64,000 nucleotides of DNA, taken from NCBI RefSeq assembly GCF_042468235.1, contig NZ_CP170386.1, positions 2,094,476 to 2,158,475 of the forward strand, given 5' to 3'. The DNA is from Lonepinella sp042468235. Its GTDB lineage: Bacteria > Pseudomonadota > Gammaproteobacteria > Enterobacterales > Pasteurellaceae. Positions 63,440-64,000 of this stretch are shown in pieces (the stretch's first letter is position 1; each line of letters opens with the position of its first letter). The position numbers and the translations under genes are program-made. The notes beneath the pieces are model-generated. The model searched no databases. It saw nothing but the letters and a program-made list of their open reading frames with translations, and was not told where the DNA came from.

Positions 63440-63454
63440 GCTAAGGCGTAAGGA

Positions 63455-63589
63455 TTAAGCAGATAAACTTTTACGACCTTTAGCACGACGACGAGCTAAA
63501 ACTTGACGGCCGTTTTTAGTTGCCATACGAGCACGGAAACCGTGAGTACGACTACGTTTTAATACAGAAGGTTGAAATGTACGTTTCAT
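63455..63589 (-). CDS. rpmH: 50S ribosomal protein L34 RpmH
   Basis: A 44-residue, very basic ribosomal protein: begins [18 protein letters not shown] and ends [12 protein letters not shown], essentially the universal L34 sequence. The start ATG is at 63587-63589 and the stop TAA at 63455-63457. First gene of the cluster rpmH-rnpA-yidD-yidC. Confidence 0.97.
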
Positions 63590-64000
63590 ATTAAAATTTA
63601 CCTAAATCAAAATGGTTATTGATCGCTTTATTCACAAATGCCGTTGCAAAAGCGAACAAAACACAAATTACTTGAAAACAAGGGTATTCAAAGTTAAGGA
63701 ACAAGATTCTACTCATAAAATCTACGTTCGTCAAATTGGAATCAGCCAAATCAAGTAATTATTGATTAAAAATCTACAAATTATCTTATCTATTTTTGCA
63801 ACTACTTGATTTTTTGCTATAAAAGATCCCTAAAAAAGAGTGGGCAAATTATACGGATTTTGGCAAAAATCTCAAGTAATTTTTTTGATCCTTTTATGAA
63901 GATCTTTCAACGTTTTTATTGTAGAATTAAATGAGTTTAAACCGCACTTTTCTGTTAGATTCTTAGCTTTATAACATAATTAATTGATATTAAAATAAAA
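63590..64000. other. Upstream region of rpmH, AT-rich, no gene seen
   Basis: These 411 bases hold no gene that I can support. They should contain the rpmH promoter and perhaps that of a divergent gene beyond the window; in many bacteria this is dnaA, but that cannot be checked here. TCAAGTA occurs four times in either orientation (63669-63675, 63751-63757, 63803-63809, 63872-63878). No convincing DnaA boxes (TTATCCACA type) were found. An uptake-signal core lies near 63942-63951. Confidence 0.6.

Noticed and set aside
63590..64000. Replication origin upstream of rpmH
   Set aside because: No DnaA boxes of the TTATCCACA type could be found, and the dnaA gene is not in the window.
1..64000. tRNA or rRNA genes
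   Set aside because: I saw no cloverleaf with the conserved GGTTCGAATCC-type arm and no rRNA segments in any gap; small RNAs cannot be excluded by eye.

Overview
The window is a chromosomal segment of a gamma-proteobacterium of the family Pasteurellaceae. The main clue is the many copies, on both strands, of the Haemophilus-type DNA uptake signal core AAGTGCGGT, often in intergenic hairpins. The sequence is AT-rich, and the gene set and pairings (rapA, srmB/trmN6, mreBCD, uvrA/ssb, rpmH-rnpA-yidD-yidC, rpoE-rseABC) fit this family. The Haemophilus-type rather than Actinobacillus-type signal points to the Haemophilus/Aggregatibacter/Pasteurella side of the family; I cannot name a species.

Layout. 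1-3613: 5' part of rapA, then pnuC. 3622-13836: a sugar island with lacZ and a complete L-ascorbate locus. One arm is ulaA-ulaB (fused)-ulaC-ulaD and the other is ulaG-ulaR-ulaE-ulaF; they diverge from a 422 bp control region with two CRP sites. 13836-15936: trmN6 and srmB. 16070-23310: an L-rhamnose operon (rhaB-A-D-T-fucO-rhaM) diverging from rhaS. 23468-28559: carAB, interrupted by an unrelated gene of unknown function. 28826-32451: mlaA, yfbU, the competence helicase gene comM, and engB. 32751-40408: an L-arabinose locus (araFGH-araC, then a ribulokinase-like gene and araA). Perfect AraC half-sites and CRP sites lie in front of both transcription units, but there is no araD. 40463-41507: a decayed IS256-type (zinc-ribbon variant) insertion sequence. 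41586-47077: tpiA, panM, yggU, yggT, sdhE and rpoE-rseABC. 47100-47427: a deleted derivative of the same IS plus a nest of its terminal repeats. 47493-49439: an uncharacterised ATP-grasp ligase/esterase pair. 49731-52457: mreBCD. 52816-53653: a gene graveyard. 53727-61094: uvrA, ssb, tsaC, aroE, mgtC, dld. 61240-63589: yidC, yidD, rnpA, rpmH.

How the parts work together. The window is unusually rich in pathways for minor sugars under CRP control. L-ascorbate and L-arabinose converge on L-ribulose 5-phosphate/D-xylulose 5-phosphate, so UlaF, the only L-ribulose-5-phosphate 4-epimerase seen, may also serve arabinose breakdown. Rhamnose breakdown yields lactaldehyde, which FucO reduces.

The most unusual items are: the 238-residue gene translationally nested between carA and carB; the ATP-grasp/esterase pair; a dispersed family of near-identical terminator hairpins, two copies inside the IS ends and two elsewhere; the MITE-like IS derivative with nested terminal repeats; the deletion scar that joins the 3' ends of two formerly divergent genes; and an 11-copy in-frame hexamer repeat in mreC.
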